Shown: positions 45,171-54,629, counted from the stretch's first letter. The stretch: DNA of 64,000 nt from Syntrophotalea acetylenivorans (GCF_001887775.1 NZ_CP015519.1:1488001-1552000); one strand, 5' to 3'. Made by a program: numbers and translations. The notes: generated from the sequence alone by a model not told the origin.

Positions 45171-47894
45171 ATGAGACTGAAAACACAACTTCTCGTCTGG
45201 TTTGGTATTCTCGTCCTGCTCTTTATTATGATCGGGGCAATGAACCTGCTCTTTTTCCGTAACTCTACCAGCACTGTTGAAGATCTTTCCCGTACCCGAT
45301 TTGAGGTGGACAAACAGATACAGCGCGCCACATTGATCATTGGAGAAATCCACACCGATGTGCTGGAATCCATGGTCTTAGGTGGGCCAGATCGTGAGGC
45401 GCGGCTTGCCGAACTGGACGCCCAGGCCCTACAATTCTACGGCCTTATGGACCAACTCTCTGTCGCCCTCGCAAACAGGGATGAAACGTTACGGACCCTG
45501 TTCAATGCATTTCAGGCATACTATCTGGTAGGCAAGCGGGTACTTCGCAAAACTGGCGCAGAACGACTCGCAGCGGGGGAAGATACCATGCGTGTTTTCA
45601 TGCGCCAAAAAGAAGAACTAGCTCTTACCCTGAATCAAGCTTATACGACCTATGAATCGGATTTTGATGAATGCATTCTTGAAACACACGACAGCATCGT
45701 CGACCTTGCCCAAAAGTCAGCCCTGCTGATAACTTTTGCTATCCTGCTTTCCATAATTGTCACCTTCACCATCTTGAAAAAATTCAGAAATCCTCTTATG
45801 AGCTTGATGCAGGCCGTTGAAAACCTGAAGGCCGGTGAACTCGGAGCCCGTGCAGTCATATATGCAAAAGATGAAATCGGCGCTTTGGCTCTTGCGTTTA
45901 ACGACATGGCGGATCGTTTGCATCAGCGAGACCAGCAGTTGCGTTCTTCTGAGAAAAAGTTTCGGAGCATCTTCGAAAATGCTACCGACGGCATCTTCCA
46001 GTCAACCCCTGAGGGCAAAATCATTCTTGTAAACAGAGCGTTGGCGAAAATGTTGGGTTTTATGTCGCCGGAGGACTTTTTACAGGAGTCGGAAAACGTT
46101 GTTAATTACTATGCGGTGCCGTCAGAACGTTCTCGCCTTCTGGCACGGTTGCAGAAAGATGGACGAGTCAGCGTCGATACGGATTTGATCCGGCAAGACG
46201 GATCAACTATCCACGTTGCTCTAAAATGTCATGCAATCTATGCTGAGAATGGCGAAATTGCCTATATGGAAGGAATGATTGTCGACCTTTCCCATATTGA
46301 AGAGGCTCGCCGCCTGACTTTGGCCAAGGAATCGGCGGAAGCTGCAAGTTCGGCAAAAAGTGAATTTCTGGCCAACATGAGTCATGAAATTCGCACGCCC
46401 CTCACCGTAATCCAAGGTATGAGCGACCTCTTGTGCGACACCAAACCGACCCTGGAACAGCAACATTTCATTCAGGCGCTCCAGGCTTCCAGTAGCCATC
46501 TCATTACCATCGTCAATTCCATACTGGACTTAACAAAAGTGGAGGAAGGTTGCATCGAGTTGGAATCCATCCCATTCGACCTTTCAGAGCTCATCCAAAA
46601 AGTCTGCAAGGGCTTTGCGACCCTCGCCCATGAAAAAGGCCTGGAATTGATCGCTACGATACACCCTGAAGTACCGCTATCACTTAAAGGCGACCCCACA
46701 CGTTTGGGGCAGGTGCTGTACAACCTTGTCGGCAATGCCATTAAGTTTACCAACGAAGGACACGTCATACTGACGGTGGAGGTTCTCACCTCCGCCACCA
46801 CCCTCTCTGTCCCCGGTCGACCCACTCTTTGTTTCACTGTGAAAGATACCGGCATTGGAATAGCGCAAGAAAAACTGGATTTGATTTTTGATAGTTTCTC
46901 GCAAGCCGACACATCCACGACGCGTGAGTATGGTGGTACCGGTCTGGGTCTGACCATCGCACGACGATTCGTCCAACTTATGGGTGGCACTATTACCGTG
47001 GATAGTGCTGCAGGCCGGGGAACGTCCTTTTTGGTTACCGTTTCGCTTGAGGCCCCAGTTTCCCAAGAGCCCTCCGCTCATCCACTTGGCCGGGCTTTGG
47101 TGCTAGAACCTTGCCAGATGGCGGCGGAATCACTCGCCATCACATTAAGCGGCCAGAGGTTTACACCTATAATAGCCAACGATATTGAGCAGGCGGTTGC
47201 ATTGATCCAGCAGACAAAGGATTCCAGTCCTTTCAATTTAGCACTGGTTGGCGGGCCGGACTGGAAGGAATCGGTTTGCCAAATCTCCAACGTCATGGGT
47301 CGCATGTCCCTTTACGCGTTGGTAACGACCAGCGACCTTCAGACAAGCCAGGAGATGGTCAATTCCTCCGGTATATCCGGCTTTTTGACCAAGCCTGTCT
47401 TGCCATGTGATATCCGCAACTTGGTTTCGCAAGATATCCGGTGTAACACAAGTGCCGCAGAATCTGAAAAAGATGCAGACCCAGTGGGTGAATCAGAATC
47501 AAGACACCTCCATATCCTGCTCGTCGAAGATGATAAGAGCATCCGTAAGATCATCGAAATCTATCTGCGTGTCCCTCAGTGCACCCTGGAAATAGCCGAA
47601 AACGGTGCTGAAGCTGTCGAAAGATTCAAGATCGAGATTTTCGATCTTGTTATCATGGATATTCAAATGCCTGTCATGGATGGCTTCCAGGCCGCTAAGG
47701 GAATGAGGGACTTTGAAAACAACACCCAGCGTCCGGTAACACCAATCATCGCCCTTACCGCCAATGCCTTCGATGAAGATCGCGAGAAATGCCTTGCCTC
47801 TGGATTTACAAGTTATCTGCCCAAGCCTATACAGCGAGATCGTCTGTTGAGCATTGTTCGTGAATTGGCCGAAAAGAGTTCACACTATAAATAA
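45171..47894 (+). CDS. Hybrid sensor histidine kinase with PAS and two receiver domains
   Basis: A 907-residue membrane protein. Two helices (about 8-30 and 180-205) flank a helical periplasmic region. HAMP, PAS (IFENATDGIFQSTPEGKIIL), HisKA (FLANMSHEIRTPLTVIQGMS) and HATPase (NAIKFT; DTGIGIAQ; GGTGLGLTIA) follow. The first receiver (about 645-755) is degenerate. The second (HILLVEDDKSIRKIIEIYLR, LVIMDIQMPVMDGF, YLPKPIQ) is complete. I chose the ATG at 45171, 14 bp after the lipoprotein stop. No DNA-binding partner is adjacent, so output goes elsewhere. Confidence 0.9.
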   Translation: MRLKTQLLVWFGILVLLFIMIGAMNLLFFRNSTSTVEDLSRTRFEVDKQIQRATLIIGEIHTDVLESMVLGGPDREARLAELDAQALQFYGLMDQLSVALANRDETLRTLFNAFQAYYLVGKRVLRKTGAERLAAGEDTMRVFMRQKEELALTLNQAYTTYESDFDECILETHDSIVDLAQKSALLITFAILLSIIVTFTILKKFRNPLMSLMQAVENLKAGELGARAVIYAKDEIGALALAFNDMADRLHQRDQQLRSSEKKFRSIFENATDGIFQSTPEGKIILVNRALAKMLGFMSPEDFLQESENVVNYYAVPSERSRLLARLQKDGRVSVDTDLIRQDGSTIHVALKCHAIYAENGEIAYMEGMIVDLSHIEEARRLTLAKESAEAASSAKSEFLANMSHEIRTPLTVIQGMSDLLCDTKPTLEQQHFIQALQASSSHLITIVNSILDLTKVEEGCIELESIPFDLSELIQKVCKGFATLAHEKGLELIATIHPEVPLSLKGDPTRLGQVLYNLVGNAIKFTNEGHVILTVEVLTSATTLSVPGRPTLCFTVKDTGIGIAQEKLDLIFDSFSQADTSTTREYGGTGLGLTIARRFVQLMGGTITVDSAAGRGTSFLVTVSLEAPVSQEPSAHPLGRALVLEPCQMAAESLAITLSGQRFTPIIANDIEQAVALIQQTKDSSPFNLALVGGPDWKESVCQISNVMGRMSLYALVTTSDLQTSQEMVNSSGISGFLTKPVLPCDIRNLVSQDIRCNTSAAESEKDADPVGESESRHLHILLVEDDKSIRKIIEIYLRVPQCTLEIAENGAEAVERFKIEIFDLVIMDIQMPVMDGFQAAKGMRDFENNTQRPVTPIIALTANAFDEDREKCLASGFTSYLPKPIQRDRLLSIVRELAEKSSHYK

Positions 47895-47914
47895 AAACAA
47901 GCATCACATTCCAA

Positions 47915-48060
47915 TAAGTCACCACCCATCAAACACTCAAATCTCTCGATCACCTAGCAGGGGGTTTTTCTGATATATCAGGGCTTGTGAGAAGCTCAAA
48001 TCTTAACCACATCTGACCCATAGAATAATCCAGTCCAATATGTTGAACACTTTTTTCCTT
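47915..48060 (+). repeat. Dispersed intergenic repeat, copy A
   Basis: Starts GTCACCACCCATCAAACACT, then a degenerate terminator ending GGGGGTTTTT, the palindrome CTGATATATCAG (47970-47981), and TGTTGAACACTTTT at 48041-48054. It aligns by eye with the 52965-53106 copy over much of its length. Confidence 0.7.
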
Positions 48061-48339
48061 CTGAGAGTTGCAGGCTAGATTCCTGGTGGCAATTCCGCAG
48101 CCGATATCGACATTACCACCCCAGACCTATCTGCCAGCCCCAAACTCAACAATTAAAACAGAAAAAGGCACCTCCAAAAATAAAGATGACTTCCCTAACT
48201 GTCATCGTCGTGAAAAAGCTGTGTACTGGGTCAGACTAGACGATAACGTCTAAATGGTGTGCTGCGCTGGGAAGCTCCGAAGGATTTGAAGAGAGATTTT
48301 TCCTGCCGGCACTTTCTGTTTTTACCTGTAGCAACGTGT

Positions 48340-48371
48340 AAGGCCCGTCGCTTATAGCCCGGGCCTTTTTT
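48340..48371 (+). terminator. Intrinsic terminator, no obvious gene upstream
   Basis: AAGGCCCG and CGGGCCTT pair around a 12-base loop, with T6 after. Nothing recognisable precedes it. Confidence 0.75.
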
Positions 48372-48637
48372 CAATAATATGGAATCTAACCGTTCACCAG
48401 TTTTTCCGGAGGTTTTCAACCACCAGAATATTTGAATGTAGTTCTATGTGATCTGCATCTGTTTCGATAGGCTACCTCCTTTCACAAGGGGGCTTCCTCC
48501 CCCTCATCTTTATTATACGCTCATGGCGCTGAAATTACATCCGGCGGTCGGTTTTGCAAGTTCCGGGAACACCAACACTCTGGAGACGAGAATCTGAACT
48601 CATGCAGTCTTGCGATCTAGCATTGCTCAGACCCTGA

Positions 48638-48674
48638 AATAGCCCGGCCAGGAAATCCTGGCGAGCTATTTTTT
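48638..48674 (+). terminator. Intrinsic terminator, no obvious gene upstream
   Basis: AATAGC with GCTATT outside and CCAGGA with TCCTGG inside form a two-part stem, followed by T6. It could end a small RNA. Confidence 0.75.
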
Positions 48675-48905
48675 AATGACGATAACTACTCTGGAATTGA
48701 GGCACAAAGGATTTTGGGAGGAAACATAGATAGGCGTCGCGAGTCTAGAGCTTGGACGACAGATAAGTTGTTAAATACGCAACCTATTGTTCCGTAAATT
48801 TTGGAATTTTTTGTTTTCACTCCAATGCAACAATTTGAATATTGTTTACACTTCAGTTAAGTACCCAAAAAACAGAGACTTGCAAGGGTTAATGCTGGAG
48901 GTTTC

Positions 48906-49310
48906 ATGAAGAAAAAAGCTGTTGTTGTCGATGATGATGATTATTGTAGATATAGTCTCTCTTCATTTTTACGGAAAAACGGTTATGAAGTGACTTGTTT
49001 TGATTCAGGGATTTACTGCGAACTTCATAAGGGTTCGCAATCGATGTGCTCTAAAGAGGAACCTTGTGGCCACTTTTTTCTAACAGACAACCGAATGCCT
49101 GGCATAGATGGTTTAATGCTGATTGCACGTCAAAATAATGGTGCATGCAAGGTGCCCATTGAAATGAAGGCTGTGCTTTCAGGTGCTTTTACTACTGATG
49201 AATTAGCTCAAGCCGAGAAGCTTGGCTGCAAAATCTTTCAAAAGCCCTATGATTTTGATGAGATCTCCAAGTGGCTTGATCAACAAGAAGAGATTATTCC
49301 ACCCGATTGA
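48906..49310 (+). CDS. Single-domain response regulator
   Basis: A 134-residue receiver protein without output domain. The acidic pocket is in KAVVVDDDDYCRYSLSSFLR, the phospho-acceptor Asp in FFLTDNRMPGIDGL, and the Lys in IFQKPYDFDEI. An insertion with several Cys residues (YCELHKGSQSMCSKEEPCGH) lies between beta-2 and beta-3, which is unusual. GGAGG precedes the ATG. It may relay phosphate from the nearby hybrid kinase (inference). Confidence 0.85.
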   Translation: MKKKAVVVDDDDYCRYSLSSFLRKNGYEVTCFDSGIYCELHKGSQSMCSKEEPCGHFFLTDNRMPGIDGLMLIARQNNGACKVPIEMKAVLSGAFTTDELAQAEKLGCKIFQKPYDFDEISKWLDQQEEIIPPD

Positions 49311-49983
49311 ACGTTTGCCAGGATCCACTTTGACGGAAAGAATCCTATTGCATCATTGATGGGCCAAGCTTGGTCCTTTAATTTTTTAGGCTATGCTAAT
49401 CACCCCTGATACGTCACTAGTTCTGAAGCAAAGAACCCCGTCCTGATCGCCAGACGGGGTTTCCTCATATTGTAGGGCATATCGGTGTGACGGAAAGTCG
49501 GTCCCTCGAAATCGAGGAGATTCAATACCACAACAAATTGGACAATCCAAGCCTCGACAGGATCGGCTTCTCACCGCCTGTCGTCACTTTTTTGGCGACC
49601 CCGCTCATGTGGCGCCATTTTTATGGCGAAGCTCTATACATCCATGGCATTCAAGACTTTAAACGGGCGACAAATAGAACACTTTTATATCTTTAGGAAG
49701 TCATTAATTTTTAAAAACCGATATTCTCTTTACACGAACCCCAAATTTTCCAACAACGAACCGTCAGTAAAATGGCGGCCATGTAAAAAACGAGCTTCGT
49801 GCTTCACCTCTCTACGTCCCCTCTATTCTTCCTAAAAGCTTGATAAAACACACAAATTTCCAAAACAAACTATTTAAAGACTGGAAGTTCCTTTTGGCAC
49901 ACATGATGAAAGTACACTTGATAATAAGTGCTTAAAACCATCGCTTTCAATGATTATTATCGCAACCATGGAGGACTAAACAA
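49311..49983. other. Intergenic interval with one terminator
   Basis: A terminator at 49434 follows the regulator gene. The rest, to the small Cys-rich gene, shows only short random frames. Confidence 0.4.
49434..49462. terminator. Terminator (repeat family copy)
   Basis: AACCCCGTC and GACGGGGTT form the stem, loop around CTGATCGCC. It closely matches the copy at 54243. Confidence 0.85.
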
Positions 49984-50139
49984 ATGAAATGCCCCAAGTG
50001 CAAAGGGAAAATGCATGCAGAAAAACTCTATGACTTTGTTCGCGCCTTCGACGCCTGGAAATGCTTTTGTTGCGGCGAGATAATCGATTCGACCATAGTT
50101 TCCAATCGTGCCCGTAATGCCAGCCTTCATTTGGGATAG
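49984..50139 (+). CDS. Small zinc-ribbon-like protein, 51 residues
   Basis: Begins MKCPKCKGKMHAEKLYDFVR and continues with a second Cys group in WKCFCCGEIIDS, so CxxC ... CxCC can bind zinc or another metal. GGAGGAC lies before the ATG and a strong terminator follows the stop, which supports a real gene. Function unknown; such ribbons often bind nucleic acids or proteins. Confidence 0.75.
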   Translation: MKCPKCKGKMHAEKLYDFVRAFDAWKCFCCGEIIDSTIVSNRARNASLHLG

Positions 50140-50183
50140 GTCTTTTTCTCCGTCCTTATTCTCCGCCACTTTCCCTCAGAGGC

Positions 50184-50220
50184 AATAGAAAGCCCCGGTA
50201 TCTAACCGGGGCTTTCTATT
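50184..50220 (+). terminator. Strong terminator of the small Cys-rich gene
   Basis: AATAGAAAGCCCCGGT pairs perfectly with ACCGGGGCTTTCTATT (16 bp) around a 5-base loop. Confidence 0.92.
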
Positions 50221-50434
50221 GCTGATTCGTGTGGATTTTCAGAATTTAAGAGAACATCTCCTAGTGCTCTTGCAAAACAATGGGACTTGGTTAGTTTTTG
50301 AAAAACAACATAAAAAACAAAGTTTAGAGGGGTTCCGAATTTTGAGAACCAGGCAACTGAGTTCTCGTCCCTTTTGATTGAATCTGAATGATGCGGACCT
50401 TTACAGTCCGTTTATCAAGGGTTTCATTTTTTTA

Positions 50435-52567
50435 ATGACTGTAGAACATTCTAAAAACACCGGCGACAATCCGGATTTTTCTACTATGCAGAACATGGAT
50501 AGCTCCCGCTTACAGCGTATTCTAGCATTGACTCCTGTAGTTACTTATACCTGTCGGCCAGATGGAAATTATAGGGCCACATTCGTCAGCGAAAATATTA
50601 GAACAATACTCGGGTACGAATCTTCAGAATTCATAGCGGATTCGGGGTTCTGGCCCAGCAAAATTCATCCCGATGACAGAGTCAGGGTCTTTGAAAATCT
50701 TCCCGAGCTTTACCAGACAGGAAATTCTGTTCACGAATACCGCTTCCTGCATAAAGACGGAACGTACCGCTGGATGCGCGACGAATTGAAGCTATTGAAA
50801 GATCAAGATGGGAAGCCGCTTGAAATTGTTGGCAGCTTGCTGGATATCTCTGACCGCAAGGCGTTGGAAGATAACCTGCGTGATAGTCAAAACCATCTTT
50901 TAGAGGCCCAAAAGATAGCCCACCTGGGAAGCTGGAACTGGGATATTTTAAGTGATGAAATCCTTTGGTCTGCTGAAGTCTATCGCATTTTCGGTGTCGA
51001 TTCCCAAACGTTCAGTCCTGCCTACAAATCCTTTCTGGATTTCGTCCATCCTGAGGACCGTGAGTGCGTCGATGAAGCGGTACAACGTGCGATAAAAGAA
51101 AGATCCCCCTACACTATTGATCATCGCATCGTACGACCGGACGGAAGTATCCGCCATGTTCATGAGCAGGGCCGGGTAACCTACCACCAGGACGGCAAGC
51201 CTGTGTCCATGGTGGGAACGGTCTTGGATATCACCGACCGCCAACGGGCCGAGGCTATCATCCAGGGGCGACTCGATTCCTTGACTCGGCCTGAGGCCGA
51301 TACCGTTGGACTGTCCTTTGAAGATCTGTTCGACCTGGATCAGATTCAAAAAATTCAAGATGCTTTCGCCAAAGCCACGGGAGTCGCCGCCCTTATCACC
51401 GATACCAACGGCCGCCCCATCACGAAACCCAGTAACTTTTGCCGTCTTTGCAGGGATATTATCCGCAAAACCGAGAAGGGCCTGACGAACTGCATGCATT
51501 CGGATGCTGCCTTGGGACGGGGCACCCTTGACGGCCCGATTATCCAGCCCTGTTTAAGTGGCGGTCTTTGGGACGGAGGGGCCAGCATCATGGTGGGCGA
51601 CAAGCATATCGCCAACTGGCTGATCGGACAAGTACGGAACGAACAGCAGGATGATGAAAAGATGATGGCATATGCTCGTGAAATTGGAGCGAACGAGGAG
51701 GCGTTTCGGGCAGCGCTGGCCGAAGTCAACGTCATGTCGCAGGAGAAATTCAGCCAAATATGCCAAGCCCTGTTCCTTATGGCAAAGCAAATGTCCACAT
51801 TAGCGTATCAGAATGCGCAGCAAGCACGTGCCATCCATGGCCGGGACAAGATCGAAGAAGCTTTGCGGGAGAATGATCGAATCAAAAGCGAGTTTGTCAA
51901 GACGGTAGCACATGAATTCAGGACGCCACTAACCGCGATTAAGGGATTTTCGGAATTATTGCTGTCGAACAACCAATTATCTCAAGAGGAACAGGAGCAG
52001 TCTCTTCGTTACATTTACGAAAGGTCCTTCTTCTTGAGTGATATGGTAGCTGACATGCTTGATATCGCCCGCATCGAATCCGGAGCGGCGCTTTCACTAA
52101 AAAAGTCGCTCTGCTCGGTCACAGAAATATTTCGACAGATAGAGCCTTTCCTTAAGGCCCAGACCTCCCACCACCGTCTTGATGTCACCCTTGCTGCTGA
52201 AAACACCTTGCTGAATGTTGATCAAGCAAAGATCGGTCAGGTCTTGGAAAATCTGCTTAGCAATGCGGTCAAATTTTCACCCGCCGACAGTCTGATTCAA
52301 ATCAAAGGGGCTATTATTGAAAAGAGTTATCAGATTTCCGTGGCCGATCAGGGGATTGGGATGACTCCGGAACAGATGGAAAAGGTCTTCGACAAATTCT
52401 ACCGAGCCGATGCCTCCGATACGGCTGTCTCCGGCATTGGGCTGGGCATGAGCATTGTCAGGAATATTGTCGAGGCACATGGCGGAAGTATCTGGGTGGA
52501 AAGTGAATTAGACCGTGGAACGACGGTCAATTTTACCATTTCCCTGGACTATGGAAATGGTAAATAG
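50435..52567 (+). CDS. Sensor histidine kinase with PAS repeats and PocR domain
   Basis: A soluble kinase of about 710 residues. Two PAS domains (about 30-150 and 165-285, ending DISDRKALEDN and DITDRQRAEAI) precede a PocR ligand-binding domain with the Cys pattern NFCRLCRDIIRK ... LTNCMHS ... QPCLSGGLWDGGASI. HisKA (VKTVAHEFRTPLTAIKGFSE) and HATPase (NLLSNAVKF; ADQGIGM; GIGLGMSIV) close it. PocR domains bind small molecules or redox-active metals; the Cys residues may hold one. An in-frame TTG at 50378 would add 19 residues; I prefer the ATG at 50435. It is paired with the REC protein 19 bp downstream. Confidence 0.87.
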   Translation: MTVEHSKNTGDNPDFSTMQNMDSSRLQRILALTPVVTYTCRPDGNYRATFVSENIRTILGYESSEFIADSGFWPSKIHPDDRVRVFENLPELYQTGNSVHEYRFLHKDGTYRWMRDELKLLKDQDGKPLEIVGSLLDISDRKALEDNLRDSQNHLLEAQKIAHLGSWNWDILSDEILWSAEVYRIFGVDSQTFSPAYKSFLDFVHPEDRECVDEAVQRAIKERSPYTIDHRIVRPDGSIRHVHEQGRVTYHQDGKPVSMVGTVLDITDRQRAEAIIQGRLDSLTRPEADTVGLSFEDLFDLDQIQKIQDAFAKATGVAALITDTNGRPITKPSNFCRLCRDIIRKTEKGLTNCMHSDAALGRGTLDGPIIQPCLSGGLWDGGASIMVGDKHIANWLIGQVRNEQQDDEKMMAYAREIGANEEAFRAALAEVNVMSQEKFSQICQALFLMAKQMSTLAYQNAQQARAIHGRDKIEEALRENDRIKSEFVKTVAHEFRTPLTAIKGFSELLLSNNQLSQEEQEQSLRYIYERSFFLSDMVADMLDIARIESGAALSLKKSLCSVTEIFRQIEPFLKAQTSHHRLDVTLAAENTLLNVDQAKIGQVLENLLSNAVKFSPADSLIQIKGAIIEKSYQISVADQGIGMTPEQMEKVFDKFYRADASDTAVSGIGLGMSIVRNIVEAHGGSIWVESELDRGTTVNFTISLDYGNGK

Positions 52568-52586
52568 TCATAAAGAAGGTATTTTA

Positions 52587-52952
52587 ATGAAACAAATTCT
52601 GATTGTTGAAGATCAAGTCGATATCCTGAACCTTTTGGAGATGATCCTCAGGGCAGAAGACCGCGAAATATTAATGGCGGAGAGTGGAGAAAAAGCACTC
52701 GAATTTGCCCAAGAAACTCGTCCGGAGGTCGTTCTTCTAGACATTATGCTGCCCGGCGAAATTAATGGATATGAAGTCGCTCGATCACTAAAGAACGATC
52801 CGAGGACTGCTAATTGCTCCATCATTGTTATGACCGCCAAGGTTCAGGAACAGGACAAACTAGAAGCTTTGAAAGCAGGTGCAGACGAATTTATCGGCAA
52901 GCCATTCAATATAGAGGATTTGAAAAATAAGGTTATGAAATTTCTTGAATAG
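52587..52952 (+). CDS. Single-domain response regulator (CheY-like)
   Basis: A 121-residue receiver: MKQILIVEDQVDILNLLEMI, phospho-Asp in VVLLDIMLPGEINGYEVA, Thr/Ser in IVMTAKVQ, Lys in FIGKPFNIED. AAGAAGGT precedes the ATG. It starts 19 bp after the PocR kinase stop, so it is the likely partner. It has no output domain, so it probably acts by protein contact. Confidence 0.92.
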   Translation: MKQILIVEDQVDILNLLEMILRAEDREILMAESGEKALEFAQETRPEVVLLDIMLPGEINGYEVARSLKNDPRTANCSIIVMTAKVQEQDKLEALKAGADEFIGKPFNIEDLKNKVMKFLE

Positions 52953-52964
52953 AGGCCCTAGGAC

Positions 52965-53106
52965 TCACCACCTATCAGACGCAAAAAGCCCGCCAGGTCA
53001 ACTTGGCGGGCTTTTCTCACATTGCAGAAGTTATAAAAAACTTATTTATAACCTCGTCTGAATTCTGGAAAAAATCTGGAGCAATGTGTTGAACACTTTT
53101 GCCTTC
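52965..53106 (+). repeat. Dispersed intergenic repeat, copy B
   Basis: ACTCACCACCTATCAGACGC, then a perfect terminator (AAAAAGCCCGCCAGG with CTTGGCGGGCTTTT at 52983-53015), then TGTTGAACACTTTT at 53087-53100. It matches the copy at 47915 in order and spacing. Confidence 0.75.
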
Positions 53107-53322
53107 GTTTCGTCGCACATGTGGGAAGTGTCTAGAAAACTAGGGACAATTCAAGAATAGTGTCTTTATGTTGTAGCCATTTGACGGATTTTAAGGAAAC
53201 AAGATACAGATGCGATGGGAAAAGTGTATAATGTCGCATTTCACCGGCAATATTGGCAGCAACAGAGTACCCATCTTGATGTATTGCAAAAAACATTATT
53301 CAACACTAAAGTTCTGGTAATT

Positions 53323-53345
53323 TTATACGACATGGTGTCGTATAA
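53323..53345. promoter_or_regulatory. Perfect 10-bp inverted repeat overlapping a -10-like box
   Basis: TTATACGACA and TGTCGTATAA are separated by TGG. The right half merges with TATAAT at 53341-53346, a likely -10 box, 125 bp before the PTPS-like gene. This layout fits a repressor operator of dimeric type. Confidence 0.6.
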
Positions 53346-53471
53346 TACCTGGTTGGCAATAATACGAAAGAACGTTTGCATGGAATAAAACGTGCCTGAA
53401 ATTTAACTCTTTTTGCCCAATTTGATCAAGACCATCAGTTTGTTAAACAAAAACATAAAGAGGAGCTTATC

Positions 53472-53966
53472 ATGTCAGACGACAAGTACACATCAATCGT
53501 AAACCTTGATTTCCAGTACGCACATAGGTTTATGAACTGGCCGAGAGAAGCAAAACACCTTCACGGCCACTCAGGTCTTTTAACCATTGAACTTGAAGAC
53601 ACCGTAGACCCGGTAACTGGATTTGCACACGCTTGTAAAGATGGCTTCAAAAAAGCATGGGAAATTTGTGACCATTTCCACCACGCAACATTGTTTCAAG
53701 AAGGCGACCCGCTTCTTGACGCGGTTCTTGCTGTATACAAAAAGGAAGGCATTAATAACGACCCAGAGAATTGTGTTCCTCTTAAAAAGATAGACCACGC
53801 ACTTGCTTGGTCATACCCGGAATACAGAATAGTTGTGACCAAAAAAGTTTCTACTTGTGAGAATCTTTGCGAGCTTTTCTACGAGCTTCTTAAAAACAAG
53901 ATGCCAATCAAAAAAATCACTTTTCGCTCATCTTCTATGAACGCAGCATCGAAAGAGTTTAAGTAA
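53472..53966 (+). CDS. 6-pyruvoyl-tetrahydropterin synthase / QueD-like protein
   Basis: A 164-residue enzyme of the PTPS/6-carboxytetrahydropterin synthase superfamily. The zinc histidines fit FQYAHRF and KHLHGHSG, and STCENLCELFYELL corresponds to the family NPTAENLA region, with Cys in place of the usual residue. QueD makes a queuosine precursor and PTPS makes biopterin; which applies is unclear. The sequence is AT-richer than the metabolic core, stands alone between an operator-like palindrome and a terminator, and may be acquired. AGAGGAG precedes the ATG. Confidence 0.75.
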   Translation: MSDDKYTSIVNLDFQYAHRFMNWPREAKHLHGHSGLLTIELEDTVDPVTGFAHACKDGFKKAWEICDHFHHATLFQEGDPLLDAVLAVYKKEGINNDPENCVPLKKIDHALAWSYPEYRIVVTKKVSTCENLCELFYELLKNKMPIKKITFRSSSMNAASKEFK

Positions 53967-53983
53967 AAAAATGCCCTATTAGT

Positions 53984-54015
53984 AAATATCCACCGGCTAG
54001 CCGGTGGATATTTTT
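53984..54015 (+). terminator. Terminator of the PTPS-like gene
   Basis: AAATATCCACCGGC and GCCGGTGGATATTT are perfectly complementary around TA, with T5 after; it can act on both strands. Confidence 0.92.
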
Positions 54016-54242
54016 CTGGCTCGCCGCATTATCTAATGGACAACTTCGTGGGGGGACCTCCTTTTAAGGTGGACCGTGATTCGCTCACACCCATATGTCA
54101 ACATGATAAAATTTTTGCGGCAAAACGGAAACAATGTGCCAACAAGAGGGTGCAGGCGACGGGCTACCCGCCCGCGCATGAACCTCGATGTTGAAGCTGT
54201 AGAAAAACTAGAATCTTACAAGTCACGAACTCTAAAACACAG

Positions 54243-54285
54243 AAACCCCGTCTGGATCGCCAGGCGGGGTTTTCTGATATGTCAG
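54243..54285 (+). terminator. Terminator plus CTGATATGTCAG (repeat family copy)
   Basis: AAACCCCG with CGGGGTTTT, inner CTGG/CCAG around ATCG, followed at 54274 by CTGATATGTCAG, a near-palindrome like that at 39648. Confidence 0.82.
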
Positions 54286-54629
54286 GGTCAGTCAGAATGA
54301 ACGAATGCTGACCTCGGGCGGCCTTCAAAATCAACAACACAACATATGAGACAGGGCCGATGCCTAAGGTGAGCTCGGGGCGACAAATGCCCTGACACAG
54401 GGGGGTCCTAAATTATCTAGAGATTTATCAGGCGGTTTCCATGGCCACAAAGGGGGATGGTTTTGACATAAGAATCGGTGGCTGGTTTGGGCAACAATTA
54501 GCATTCAAATTTATTCACCATGAGGGCGAGTCTGCTATTTTCCCTTTTGCTAATGCTTGAAATTTATCCATAAACATGGAAAATATAAGGGGAAACAAAC
54601 CGAAATCCAGCCAACACAAGGAGACGAAA

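Larger units (their letters stand above)
47895..48905. other. 1-kb interval without a supported gene, with several hairpins
   Basis: Contains a repeat-family copy (47915-48060) with CTGATATATCAG and TGTTGAACACTTTT, then two strong terminators at 48340 and 48638. The DNA between them has only short random frames. Terminators without genes suggest small RNAs or decayed genes. Confidence 0.45.
53967..54629. other. Intergenic interval with two terminators
   Basis: Holds the terminator of the PTPS-like gene (53984), a repeat-family terminator (54243) and about 330 bp before the rubredoxin-like gene. A 74-codon frame at 54076 runs through the terminator and is not supported. Confidence 0.4.

Noticed and set aside
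54076-54300. 74-codon open frame
   Set aside because: It runs through a strong terminator and has no family resemblance.
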